From: Epithemia pelagica
Taxonomy: Eukaryota; Bacillariophyta; Bacillariophyceae; Surirellales; Surirellaceae
DNA: 64,000 bases
NCBI GenBank assembly: GCA_946965045.2
Contig: OX337228.1
Location: forward strand, 3,968,001 to 4,032,000
Direction: 5' to 3'
Shown here: positions 11,074-20,520 of the stretch, piece by piece
How positions within the stretch are numbered: the stretch's first letter is position 1
Layout: the number at the start of each line of letters is the position of its first letter
The notes under the pieces: generated by a model
Told to the model about the DNA's origin: nothing
Database searches by the model: none
Seen by the model: the letters and a program-made list of their open reading frames with translations, nothing else
Program-made: the position numbers and the translations under genes

Positions 11074-11168
11074 GCGCGGCAGCGTTAAAATAGACTGTAC
11101 CTTTTTTTTTGATCAGCTTTTATGTCTTTCGGCGCGGCAGCGTTTAAATAGATATTTCCTTTTTTTTT
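11074..11168 (+). repeat. Tandem 3'-tail repeat of element A, and rest of the 10962-11343 gap
   Basis: A unit starting gcgcggcagcgtt, then an AT-rich stretch and a run of nine or ten T, occurs at 11074-11110 and again, slightly changed, at 11132-11168, a 58-bp offset. Short tandem 3' tails are common in non-LTR elements and mark the place where reverse transcription primes. The rest of the 382-bp stretch to the aminotransferase stop at 11344 holds element 3' UTR and a short host-like segment with nothing else I recognise. Confidence 0.7.
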
Positions 11169-11343
11169 CGTAAATACTAGAGCCGGCGTGACGGATAGCG
11201 AAAGCTAATAGATGTAGGTAGATGGTTCATGTGTCATTTCAATCTGGCTAATGTAGCTTCAGCTACAATGCTTTTGACTTTCGTCCATGCATCCATATTC
11301 ACAGTCGCAGTCTAGGTTAGGAGTAGGAGTAATTCGGGTGCTT

Positions 11344-12783
11344 CTATTGCTTAGCAAGGGGAAAGCTTTCCAGAAATGCTTGAAGCTTGTCCATGGCCAG
11401 ATCCAGTTCTTCCATACTCGTGGCGTACGAAATCCGTACCGTTCCAGGAGCCCCAAAACTCGATCCAGGCACCAGTGCCAATCGTTCCTGTTGCAACAAG
11501 TCTCCACAGAATTGGACATCGTCGGTACCACAATAGGCCGACAAATCAGGCAGCACATAAAATGCTCCTTGTGGTGGCACATGAACTGTGACATGCGGCA
11601 TGGTGGCCAAACGGCTCAAGCAATGATTGCGCTTCCCTTTCAATTCCTTTACTTTGGACGCAAGCCACGTCTCGGGCACTTGTGTCAAGGCTGCCACACC
11701 AGCGGCTTGGGCCAAACTACTCGCACATGATGTGAATTGCGATTGTAAGGTGGTACACGCTCGAGCCAATTTGGGAGGCGCCGCCAAGTATCCCAAACGA
11801 AATCCAGTCATGGCAAACGATTTGGAAAAGCCATTCACAGTTAACGTCCGTTCCCACATCCCTGGCAAACCGGCCATGGAGGGACATCTCGTGGCTGCAA
11901 ACGTCGAAGGACTTGCTCCGTTCAACGACTCGGCTTCTTCTTCGTCGTCGTCACTGTAGACGAGTTGGTCGTAAATTTCATCGGCCAAGACGTAAACATC
12001 GGGAAAGTCTTTCAAGACCTCACACAGTCCTTCGAGTGCCTCTTTGGAGAAGACTCCACCTGTCGGATTCGAAGGATTACACAAAATGAGTAATTTCACA
12101 TTGTCGGCATGTTTCTCCAATGCAGCTCGTAATTGATCGGGGGAAAGCAAATAGCCTGATTCGGCAGTCGTCTCGACAATAACGGGAGTCGCGCCCGCCA
12201 ATTGGACCATTTCCGGGTAAGACGGCCAATAGGGTGCTGGAATCAATACGACATCCCCCACACCAGCAACTGCCAAGACGCCTTGATAGACGGCTTGTTT
12301 GGCGCCATTGGCCACCACAATATCGGTGGTCGCATTGTATCGAATACCCTTACGGCTTTCCAAATCCTTGGCAATCGCCTCTCGCAAGGCCACTGTACCA
12401 GAGACCGCAGTATATCGGGTATCGCCCGCACGCACCGCCTCGATCGTGGCATCCACCACTTGCTCGGGTGGTCGAAAATCCGGTTCGCCGACACACAAAC
12501 CACCCGTCACGTCAATTCCCTGAGCACGCATTTCCTTGACCCGAGAAAAGAGTTCGACCGTTTGACTGGGTTGAATTAAGGACAAGAGTGGATTGAGGGA
12601 AGGAGCATCGGTTGTTGTTGGATGGGAAGTTGGATCCTCCACAGCATGTAAGGCAGAGCGTTTTCTGTGTCGCAGGGTCGACCTCTGCAAGAACGGATTA
12701 CGACCAACTCTAAGGAGCTGAAATCCCCATGATGATTGGACTGAAAGAAGGATCCAGAGAGGACCGAGCCAAAGATGATTCAT
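11344..12783 (-). CDS. Plastid-targeted prokaryotic-type aspartate/prephenate aminotransferase
   Basis: A single-exon, 479-residue class I/II PLP aminotransferase of the bacterial (subgroup 1-beta) aspartate type. Diagnostic segments are GEPDFRPPEQVV, GDTRYTAVSGTVALREAI, NGAKQAVYQGVLAV, CNPSNPTGGVFSKEALE, LADEIYDQLVYSDD and the Schiff-base Lys in NGFSKSFAMTGFRLGYLA. The substrate-carboxylate Arg is in VRISYATS near the C-terminus. The leader MNHLWLGPLWILLSVQSSWG-FQLLRVGR is a signal peptide with Phe at the cleavage site, the plastid signal of diatoms. Plant members of this clade make arogenate from prephenate as well as aspartate, so a role in Phe/Tyr or Asp synthesis in the plastid is likely, but the substrate is not proven by the motifs. 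An acidic insert (DDDEEEAESL) is lineage-specific. Confidence 0.92.
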   Translation of the reverse strand: MNHLWLGPLWILLSVQSSWGFQLLRVGRNPFLQRSTLRHRKRSALHAVEDPTSHPTTTDAPSLNPLLSLIQPSQTVELFSRVKEMRAQGIDVTGGLCVGEPDFRPPEQVVDATIEAVRAGDTRYTAVSGTVALREAIAKDLESRKGIRYNATTDIVVANGAKQAVYQGVLAVAGVGDVVLIPAPYWPSYPEMVQLAGATPVIVETTAESGYLLSPDQLRAALEKHADNVKLLILCNPSNPTGGVFSKEALEGLCEVLKDFPDVYVLADEIYDQLVYSDDDEEEAESLNGASPSTFAATRCPSMAGLPGMWERTLTVNGFSKSFAMTGFRLGYLAAPPKLARACTTLQSQFTSCASSLAQAAGVAALTQVPETWLASKVKELKGKRNHCLSRLATMPHVTVHVPPQGAFYVLPDLSAYCGTDDVQFCGDLLQQERLALVPGSSFGAPGTVRISYATSMEELDLAMDKLQAFLESFPLAKQ

Positions 12784-13628
12784 GTTGTTCTAGGTAGGTC
12801 GTTCGTTGCGGTTGTGTGTTTGCCGTGTGTTTGCTGTGTGTTTTGATTCTGTGCTTTCACAGGTTTGGATTTGGAACATTTGGATCTTCACCACCAACAT
12901 CAAAGGGTGGGAATTGGACGCAGAGTGATGAAGGGTCATTCAAATTCAACAGGATCGATGTCGGCAGAATCAGCACGTTTGGTAGGGCGACCCATCGTGG
13001 ATGGAGTGCGATCGGATCGAATCGGTCTGATTTGTACACTACATAGCAAGGCGGAAGTCCCAAGCACGACATCCCAAAAATATCAATAAATAATTTCTAA
13101 TTATTTTCAATTCTTGGTATGAGCAGTGTGAGTGTCCGTTGTCCGTTGATCTCTCGAGTTTCGAGTAGACTCACACTAATATCCGTAGCAAACAACAAGG
13201 GTACAAGTACAATAAATAATAATAGATGATCGTGCGCGCGTCAAGCACGTGGAGACTAGCCATTGCCCAATGACAAGAAGAAGGACATGCCGAGCGTAGA
13301 GCCAGCCGGCATACTTTGGCGAGCTGCGACCCACGAAACTATGCGCTCTAAAGAAAATAAGTGGAGATAGAGGCAAACGCCATTCAAGTCAAGAGTACAC
13401 CAAGCCAAACAAGCAAGCAAACGAAGGCGCAAGTGTTTTTCGGTCTGCTTCCTGCCTTCTTGGCCCTTTGTTGTTCTCCTCCACCTCCTCCCTTCCTTGT
13501 TTGGATTGGCCGGTTGGTTGGTTGGTTGGTTGGTTGGTTGGTTGGTTGGTTGGTTGTTGCAACAATATACAGGGCCACATACTCGTTACTGGCTAGTGGC
13601 CTCAGTGGAATTCCGAGTCATCAGCGAA
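12784..13628. other. Intergenic, divergent promoter region
   Basis: 845 bp between the aminotransferase and the MFS transporter. Apart from a (TTGG)n microsatellite (13512-13556) and AT-rich patches around 13075-13110, I see nothing. Small frames on both strands look non-coding. Confidence 0.6.
13512..13556. repeat. (TTGG)11 microsatellite
   Basis: About eleven perfect copies of the tetranucleotide, ending roughly 70 bp before the transporter ATG. It keeps the upstream frame open (Trp-Leu-Val-Gly repeats), which makes the ORF look longer than it is. Confidence 0.95.
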
Positions 13629-16223
13629 ATGGGCCCTTCTGGTACGAACCAGAACCATGGAGCAACTTCTCGCAATGCTTTGCTTTCGGGAGAAACAGAA
13701 TTGGTAGGCGATCTGAATGCAGGAAATCGTCGGTCCAGTTCTATGAATATGTTTCCTTTGGAAACCTCATCGGCGGTCCAATTCTCGGATCATAGTTTTT
13801 CGGATGGCCAAAGTGATGCCGAAGAAGGGGACGAAAATTGCCTTCGCTGGTACTGGAAAGATTGTGTTTGGCCAGGGCTCGGTTTGTTTGGAGAATCATA
13901 TCTCTTATTTAGCATTGGCACCATGCAGCCCATATGGGAAATGCTGTTTGAAGAATGTTTTTATGAAGATTGCGCACCATCTTTGCTGTCCGCCTTGCAC
14001 TATTCCGTTGTCTTGGGTGTCATTTCTGGTATGCTTGCCATTGGGTATGCTAGCAAATTTACCGGACGAAGGACTGGATCACTCATTACGGCATGTTTGA
14101 TGGCTAGTGGCGCCGCAGGTTTGACCATGACATCGCTCTTTTTGACTGAAAATCAAGAAACCTTGGTTCGCAGCATGGTCTTTTTCTGGTTTCTCTTTGG
14201 TGTAGGAGTCGGGGGAGAATATCCCATGGCGGCCTCGCAAGCATCCGAAAATGCTGCAGCCTTGTCCAACGAGCGTTCGTCGACTCCACAACAATCACCA
14301 GCGCAACAACAACAATCACAACCACAGTCCTCTTCTCAACATAACAATGGAGGACCCGACAATAATTCACATGTATCCATGAAAGGACGAGACGGAGTCA
14401 TGGTAATGGATGGTGACATTCGAGACTCTGCAGCGAGCGGATCCACTGTTGCTCCCTCGCATCGTGGGAGGCAAGTGCAACTCGTCTTTTCCATGCAAGG
14501 ATTGGGAATCCTACTGAACTCTGTGACAATGACTGCCCTGTTGCTTATTGCAACAAACTATGTAGATCGCCTGGAAGATGAGAATACCTATCTGGAAGAT
14601 CAAAATGAAGCACGGGCCGCCGAAAATGACGATGATGCAAATGCCATGGACGATCGCTATGCCTATGGCAAATATCAGTTAAACGATATTTCTTCGGCAA
14701 CGGCATCGTCCTTGCTGACCATTTGGAGAGTCACATATGCTTTTGGAACGCTTGTCTTGGGCTATGTGTGGTACAGTCGTTACTACTATTTGAAAGAATC
14801 GAAAATATGGCTCAAACTCCAAAAACAAGAACAACAGCATCAACACGGATCCTTGTCCGATACACCCCCTCCGCGTACGGTTGGTCCCGATTTACCACAA
14901 CCCTCTCAAATAGTCTATGCCACCACCACCACCACAACAAAACATGCATCGCAAAACGATACGGATTGGAATACCAGTGCCTTGGATTTGCCTTCGACAG
15001 GCACTCCACAAGGCCAAGAAATGCCCTTGTCTCGATACCAAGGCGGGGCCACCAGTATAAGTACGGCGGCGAACCAACAACAAAGTAGTCCTCTCACTGC
15101 CACCAACACAACACCTGCCACGTCTCGTGCCGTTGTACAACCTGGTTCCTCCCCTCACACCACCAGGGACTCGCATAATCCAACCCCACAAGAACTTCAG
15201 GCCCTTTCCATTGTCCCGACTCTCTCGGTTGTGTCAAGTGTTTCTTCCTTGTCGGCTCCATCTGTACTGGCACAACATTCCAGTAGCGACGATGAAAACC
15301 TTTATTATCATTTCATGCCTGATTCAGGAGAGGCTGCTTGTGGGCCGGGCGATAAATGGTTGCTGCTCTATCGTCTTTATGGTATGCGACTCTTTGGAGT
15401 ATCGGCCAGCTGGTTGCTCTGGGATATAGCCTTTTACGGCAACAAACTTTTTCAATCTACATTCTTGTTGGCCATGCTTGGAAATTCGGCTGTTAACAAC
15501 AACAACAACCAGAACGATGACGGTGGAGGTAATGATGACGGCAACAAGAACAATTTTGACGAAGACGCATCACTGCATTCCCTACTTGACTTTTCTCTTT
15601 GTGCCATGTTGAATGCATCCGTAGCCTTTCTCGGTTATATCGTCGCAGCTTTCTTGGTGGACGTACCGACTATTGGACGAAGAAGATTACAACAGTGGGG
15701 ACTTATTGCGACGGGCATTTTGTTTGTTTGTTGTGGTTTCTTGATTGACCGTCTCTCATCGAATTGGTTGGTGATTTTGTTGTATTTTGGCACATCCTTT
15801 TTTGGTCAAGTCGGTCCCAACTGTACCACCTTTCTTATCCCTGCCGAGATTTTCCCCACTGAAGTACGGACTCTTTGTCATGGTATTGCCGCCGCCAGTG
15901 GGAAACTCGGTGCCTTGTGTGCCGCTATAATGTTCAATTATACCCAATCGGATTTGGATATGTTCTTGTTGTCCGGCTACGCCTCATTGGTAGCCGGCGC
16001 TGTTACCTTTTGGACGATACCGGAATCGTTGGGATTGCCCTTGGAAGAATTGGATAAGAAATGGAAACAAATGAAAGAAAACAAGCCCTACCATGGTCCA
16101 GCCAATCTGGCCAAATTCTTGTCGTTCTACGAGCGAAATCACCAAAGAGCCTCCCAAACGGGAGATCCCGTAACCACGACCACCGCCACTACCGATTACC
16201 GACCGGAAGTGGATGTGTATTGA
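13629..16223 (+). CDS. Major facilitator transporter, phosphate-permease-like
   Basis: From the first ATG (13629) the product has 864 residues. Transmembrane segments carry MFS landmarks: YASKFTGRRTGSLI after TM2, FWFLFGVGVGGEYPMAAS in TM4-5, YRLYGMRLFGVSASWLLWDI near TM7, and LIPAEIFPTEVRTLCHGIAA in TM10. The GGEYP and RLFG..WLLWDIAFY blocks resemble PHT1/Pho84-type phosphate:H+ symporters, so phosphate or another organic/inorganic anion is the likely substrate. It is unusually long because of two low-complexity cytoplasmic inserts, at about residues 210-285 (Gln/Ser-rich) and about 395-570 (Thr/Gln/Ser-rich), plus an Asn-rich loop near 630. The latter are probably regulatory or neutral expansions. 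No N-terminal signal is evident. Substrate is inferred from similarity only. Confidence 0.87.
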   Translation: MGPSGTNQNHGATSRNALLSGETELVGDLNAGNRRSSSMNMFPLETSSAVQFSDHSFSDGQSDAEEGDENCLRWYWKDCVWPGLGLFGESYLLFSIGTMQPIWEMLFEECFYEDCAPSLLSALHYSVVLGVISGMLAIGYASKFTGRRTGSLITACLMASGAAGLTMTSLFLTENQETLVRSMVFFWFLFGVGVGGEYPMAASQASENAAALSNERSSTPQQSPAQQQQSQPQSSSQHNNGGPDNNSHVSMKGRDGVMVMDGDIRDSAASGSTVAPSHRGRQVQLVFSMQGLGILLNSVTMTALLLIATNYVDRLEDENTYLEDQNEARAAENDDDANAMDDRYAYGKYQLNDISSATASSLLTIWRVTYAFGTLVLGYVWYSRYYYLKESKIWLKLQKQEQQHQHGSLSDTPPPRTVGPDLPQPSQIVYATTTTTTKHASQNDTDWNTSALDLPSTGTPQGQEMPLSRYQGGATSISTAANQQQSSPLTATNTTPATSRAVVQPGSSPHTTRDSHNPTPQELQALSIVPTLSVVSSVSSLSAPSVLAQHSSSDDENLYYHFMPDSGEAACGPGDKWLLLYRLYGMRLFGVSASWLLWDIAFYGNKLFQSTFLLAMLGNSAVNNNNNQNDDGGGNDDGNKNNFDEDASLHSLLDFSLCAMLNASVAFLGYIVAAFLVDVPTIGRRRLQQWGLIATGILFVCCGFLIDRLSSNWLVILLYFGTSFFGQVGPNCTTFLIPAEIFPTEVRTLCHGIAAASGKLGALCAAIMFNYTQSDLDMFLLSGYASLVAGAVTFWTIPESLGLPLEELDKKWKQMKENKPYHGPANLAKFLSFYERNHQRASQTGDPVTTTTATTDYRPEVDVY

Positions 16224-16533
16224 AAATTGAGAAAGAAGACCACCAGACTGACACCGACGAACACCACAGTCCCCTCGTTGGGTTCAATATCCCCCAGCTC
16301 TCACGTAGCAACACCTCCCTGTTCTCTTTACAACCATGGCCCTTGGAGTTTCTTGTGGCATTGTACAACAGGATGTATAATATAATGTTGGTCTCTAATA
16401 ATGAGAACAAGGAGGAGAAGGGATCCGCATCCAGTTTCGAATGTAAACTATAGAGTAAGGCTACTCGCTAGCCTTGGCTTGTTATTCTAGGATGAATAGT
16501 GAAGAGTATACAACAGATGGACAATTACCGGGT
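16224..16533. other. Intergenic between convergent genes
   Basis: 310 bp of 3' flanking sequence shared by the transporter and the PIN-like carrier. It contains no ORF or repeat worth naming. Confidence 0.6.
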
Positions 16534-18150
16534 CTAGTTCAAGAACTGTCCAATGCCACTGATGGAAAGACAGCCGGAAAGGAGCAGAGTGACAGGTACA
16601 ACGGCGAGACCATAGAGAATGGTCAAGGTTTGGGCCATGGCAGATGCCGCTTGAGTGAATCCCACCAGTTGAAGCATAACGACCGAATTTTGAGCGGGAG
16701 GCATGCAGCCCTCCATGAGAATTACAAAGGATAAAATGGCCCGAGCGGGTGTTCCAGCACCGCCCAACAAGTTCAATTGATTCAATCCCCATACAAAGGC
16801 CAAGGACCAACAGGGTGCCAAAATAAATCGTGCCAAAGCAATGGTTCCTAGAGGTCCCAGGTTGTTGGCGGAACTTTTGCCTTGTTCGTCTCCTTCTTGG
16901 TGTGAAGAGGACGTTTTTGGGGAGGCAACACTGCCCGCCAAGACCAGAAGAGCTGCTGGTAGATAGGCTGTGCCAATGGTTTGGATAGCACTGAACAATG
17001 GATTGGCCCATCCTGACAAAAACAAGTTGCGAATGGGTGTAGTGATCCCAATCACCATACCCAGCAGCATGCCCACAACGGGTGGCGAAAGCAGTTGTTG
17101 TATTTGTCGCCGTAGGCGGCCCAAGGGACCCTGTCCAATCAAGTTTGACGTCGATTCGGTTGTTCCCAACATCATTCGACCAAAGGACCAAAACAAGGGC
17201 GACCAGGCCAGGAGGTAAAAGGAAATGCATGCCACTACTTGCGACTGAATGGCTGGAGCCTTGGATGCAAACAAGGCATCGGCAAAAATCAATGGAAGAG
17301 GACCGGAATTGGCATAAGTTGTGCACATGCGTACAATCTTGCTGGATTGTCCTTGAGGATCATTACTGTTCTTTGTTGTGTCGGTTGAGTCCTCCGTTTT
17401 GTTTTGTTTTTTCGAAGCGGGTGACAAAATACTTCCCACGGACGCTCCCATACCGATTTGGAACATGGCCGCCAAGGGCATGATTGCCAACTGAGAGGCT
17501 GACAAGAAGGAGGCCGTACCCGCAGCTCCAGAAGCGGTCGAAGAGGAGGATGCCGCCGCCAGGGCAAAGGTTTTGGTGACGGAACTCAGTAAAAAGGCTG
17601 GTTGAAAGATCCAATAGGTCAACCGACTAAGGGAGGAAATTGCGACGGAATCCAAAACGGGTGCACTGGTACCCGTTTTGTTGTTTCGGATTTTCTTTCT
17701 GGACGCCCAAACACCCAATCCAATTGAACACAAGAGCTTGATAGTTGCCGACAAGGAGGCAATAGCCACAGTCGAATCCAAAAGAAGCATCCCTGAAGAG
17801 GAGGATGCGACGCTGAACAAGCTCATTTGATTCTTTTCGCTCATAGCTCTATGATGATTCCAGTGGTTCCATCGTGATTGCCGTTTTGACTGATGTTGCG
17901 AAGGGTGAACTGTGCGACAAGGATGTGGGCTGCCACAGGAAGTTGCTGCCATGGTCGGAAGCATTCCTACGGGTGGCAAGTGGAATGCGCTGGGTGTTCT
18001 CACAGTCGAACATGCCAGAATGAACCATAGTGCTGTCACAAGAAGGAGAGAACGACCCATCGTGCGGTGGTTGAAGGAAAATGAATACGGAAGTGGATGC
18101 ATCATGGTCAGGACTCTAAAACGCCGATGAATGTGATGGGAGGACGACAT
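16534..18150 (-). CDS. PIN/PILS-like membrane transport protein, probably plastid-targeted
   Basis: A 538-residue protein of the auxin efflux carrier family (Mem_trans). Visible features are the N-terminal bundle (SATIKLLCSIGLGVWASRKK, ISSLSRLTYWIFQPAFLLSS), the non-conserved hydrophilic middle, and the C-terminal bundle with CTTYANSGPLPLIFADALF and MEGCMPPAQNSVVMLQL. The last two are the discontinuous-helix regions that bind substrate in PIN/PILS proteins. The N-terminus has several Met codons; the one at 18060 gives MGRSLLLVTALWFILACSTV followed by RTPSAF-HLPP, a signal peptide with a plastid-type SAF site. I list the longest frame (18150), but the 18060 start gives the more convincing leader. 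Auxin as substrate is not implied; related carriers in algae are uncharacterised. The antisense frames are shadows. Confidence 0.85.
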   Translation of the reverse strand: MSSSHHIHRRFRVLTMMHPLPYSFSFNHRTMGRSLLLVTALWFILACSTVRTPSAFHLPPVGMLPTMAATSCGSPHPCRTVHPSQHQSKRQSRWNHWNHHRAMSEKNQMSLFSVASSSSGMLLLDSTVAIASLSATIKLLCSIGLGVWASRKKIRNNKTGTSAPVLDSVAISSLSRLTYWIFQPAFLLSSVTKTFALAAASSSSTASGAAGTASFLSASQLAIMPLAAMFQIGMGASVGSILSPASKKQNKTEDSTDTTKNSNDPQGQSSKIVRMCTTYANSGPLPLIFADALFASKAPAIQSQVVACISFYLLAWSPLFWSFGRMMLGTTESTSNLIGQGPLGRLRRQIQQLLSPPVVGMLLGMVIGITTPIRNLFLSGWANPLFSAIQTIGTAYLPAALLVLAGSVASPKTSSSHQEGDEQGKSSANNLGPLGTIALARFILAPCWSLAFVWGLNQLNLLGGAGTPARAILSFVILMEGCMPPAQNSVVMLQLVGFTQAASAMAQTLTILYGLAVVPVTLLLSGCLSISGIGQFLN

Positions 18151-18473
18151 CTTGGCACATCATTGAGTCTGTCCGTCGGCCAATGAGTAGTTCTTGAGTC
18201 GCTGATGGACATGATGGAGCAGAAGCCCAAGAAACTATGGGCGACTGGTAGGGGGAATCATTATGGGGGAGAGCATAAATTTTTACTATCGGTGCTATGA
18301 CCCATTGCTAAGAATGACTTGATGATTGGACCCAACAAACTCAACAAGACACTCATCACCTTGCAAGGATCGTTCACAAAGTCCTTTCATACACGGCAGT
18401 CTTCACAAGTGTCTTGACTACCTTGTTCTCTTTGTAAAACTCCTCTTGACGGGACGGAATTGCCAACCTCATC
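18151..18473. other. Intergenic, divergent promoter region
   Basis: 323 bp between the PIN-like carrier and the LURP-one-like gene. Nothing beyond promoter-type sequence is seen. Confidence 0.6.
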
Positions 18474-20179
18474 ATGGTACGTTCGAACTCGACTCGGATT
18501 GGTTTGTCACTAGGGTCTTGCTTCACACAGAAAGAATTCTTTGTTCTCTTCTTTCTCACCTATGAACGGCAACGTTTCCCTTTTTGTACATGTTCTTGCT
18601 GGCATCCAACGTCAACAACTAAACCCATCAATCACCACCATAACCTCTCAAACCAACCATCAACTCTTCATCCACACTAACACAGCCGTGGAAGACCTTG
18701 TGTGGATTCCCTCCGACATCGGATACGGTTCGATTGTTGATCCCCAATGGTGCCTGGCGTCCCGATACAGTCATTACCGATACTGAAGGAAAGGAATACT
18801 TCGTCTTGCTCGAAATGGATTCGAGTATGCGGACGTATGAGGCAGTCTTTGCGGACTTGGATGGCCGTCGCTTGGTCTGTGTCAAGCGCCACATTCTCAA
18901 AGCCTTTTGGAAAGATGGCTACTACTTTTGTACCTACCGTCCCAACTACCGCGGTCAGAAGCCCTACGGCGAACGAGATTCGGAGGGCAAAAAGCTGTAT
19001 CCTCACTCCTATTTGGAGCTGATTCCACTCAAGGGCCGCTTCTTTTACAAATTTGTGGACCACGAACGGCAATTAACCCGTGCTCGGTTGACAGCAGATA
19101 ATCCCTGGCTGGGCTTTATGATGGGATGTTGTACCTGTTGTATGCGATGTGGCCGTTTTACGGCCAAATTCAAAAAGCGAGACAAATCCACTCAACTTTT
19201 TGTCGATCAATGGCGCAACACGGTCAAGGTCGCACCCAACAATGACCTCTTGGCGGCACTCTGCATGGCCTACGTGTTTGACAAATGCCAAAATCAACCC
19301 ATGGTGATAATGTATGGAGCGGACGAAGAAGATTATTCCAAAGTCGACAATGACTCGGTCGCCTCGGTCTCATCCGAAGAAGACTCTGAAGACGATGACG
19401 ACGATGATGATGATTCGGATGACGAAGAAGAAGCTCGCGATACCTTTGACGATCATCCTAACAGTAAACGTGGAGTGGAACTCGAAAATATGAGTCGCTA
19501 CAAGGATCAAGGCGATCCCAACCAGAAGGGCAAAGGTTCTGGACCCATGGTCTTTAGCAGTCCCAAAGACTTTGATGACGACGCCTCGTCGGCCGCCGAC
19601 TCTCACGCCCGTTCGGTCAAGTCGCAGTATACACAGAAATCTCATGTGACCCAGCAAAGTCACCGATCGCATGTCACGCAACAGTCGCATCGCACCCAGC
19701 AGTCCCAGCAATCTCATCACACGCAACAATCGCATCATACCCAGCAGTCTCAGCGATCCCAATTTACCAAACAATCGCACCTGACACATCCCTCTCAGCA
19801 GCAACAGTCTTTTCCACCCACTGGTCACCCTCATATGATGAGTTCAGGCGCATCGGTTGCCTCCTCGGCCAGTCACCAACAACAATTTCCTCCTGGTCAC
19901 CCTAGTATGATGAGTTCGGGCGCATCGGTTGCCTCGTCGGTGAGTCAACAGCAGTTCCCTGGTGGTCACCCTAGTATGATGAGTTCGGGTGCATCGGTTG
20001 CCTCGTCGGCGAGTCAACAACAATATCCAGGTGGTCACCCAGGCATGATGAGTTCGGGAGCATCCGTGGCGTCATCAGCCAGCCAACAACAATATCCAGG
20101 TGGTCACCCAGGCATGATGAGTTCAGGAGCATCCGTGGCGTCGTCGGCAAGTCAGCAAAATCCCTTTGCACCACACTAA
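18474..20179 (+). CDS. LURP-one-related-like protein with C-terminal repeat tail
   Basis: Exon 1 is only the ATG (18474-18476), followed by a 209-bp intron (gtacgt...acacag) and exon 2 at 18686-20179, giving 498 residues. Residues 1-170 (MPWKTLCGFPPTSDTV, then KEYFVLLEMDSSMRTYEAVF, LKAFWKDGYYFCTYRP) look like a LURP-one-related/tubby-like beta-barrel, a family that binds membranes or phosphoinositides in some members; I hold this call at moderate confidence. A Cys cluster (MMGCCTCCMRCGR) lies near residue 145. An acidic stretch (EEDSEDDDDDDDDSDDEEE), a QQSH-type repeat and five 23-residue GHPxMMSSGASVASSASQQQ repeats make up the tail. Without the splice there is no ATG, so the intron call is well supported. 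Confidence 0.78.
19823..20158 (+). repeat. Five in-frame 69-72 bp coding repeats
   Basis: Units start at 19823, 19895, 19964, 20033 and 20102, each encoding GHPxMMSSGASVASS plus a Gln-rich linker. Later units are most alike, suggesting recent expansion at the 3' end. All spacings are multiples of three, so the frame is preserved. Confidence 0.92.
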
Positions 20180-20520
20180 GACAAAAAACCGGCAAAATGA
20201 CAGCAAGTTTTGTATTCACAGAAAAAACTAGAGGGAACAACTATGATGATAATCAAGAAGTATTTCATGTATTTGTGGATTTCCATGCCAAGGGGGAAAG
20301 TAGATCGAACCACCTCCGCGTAAATCATGTTGTAGAGCGCACTTTTTGCACTCTGTTCTCTTCTCTACTCGTAGTCTAGTCATCACATGTCAACGGGCTA
20401 TTCCACTCAAAACAATTTGTTCGGCTTTGGACAAAAGGAGGGAACATCCAAATTATTCTCGTGTTTGGTGTGTAACACGCAACTACCGTCCACGACAACG
20501 CCATGTTGATGAGTCGCCGT
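20180..20520. other. Intergenic between convergent genes
   Basis: 341 bp of 3' flank with no recognisable feature. Confidence 0.6.

Larger units (their letters stand above)
6396..11168 (+). mobile_element. Non-LTR retrotransposon A (RT + RNase H + zinc knuckle)
   Basis: A single reading frame (frame of 6396) runs to the stop at 10959-10961, 1,522 codons, interrupted only by TGA at 9114-9116 and 10236-10238. Domain order is reverse transcriptase, RNase H, CCHC knuckle, which fits non-LTR elements of the I/Ambal-like type. No endonuclease domain precedes the RT, and an in-frame TAA lies at 6369-6371, so the 5' end is probably truncated (usual for LINEs) or the element lacks this domain. No frameshift is present in 4.5 kb, which suggests a young copy. 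The 3' end carries a tandem repeat with T runs. I could not find clear target-site duplications, so the outer limits are approximate. Confidence 0.85.

Noticed and set aside
13497-13628. Extension of the MFS transporter through the TTGG repeat
   Set aside because: That frame has no ATG before 13629 and the added residues are only repeat-encoded.
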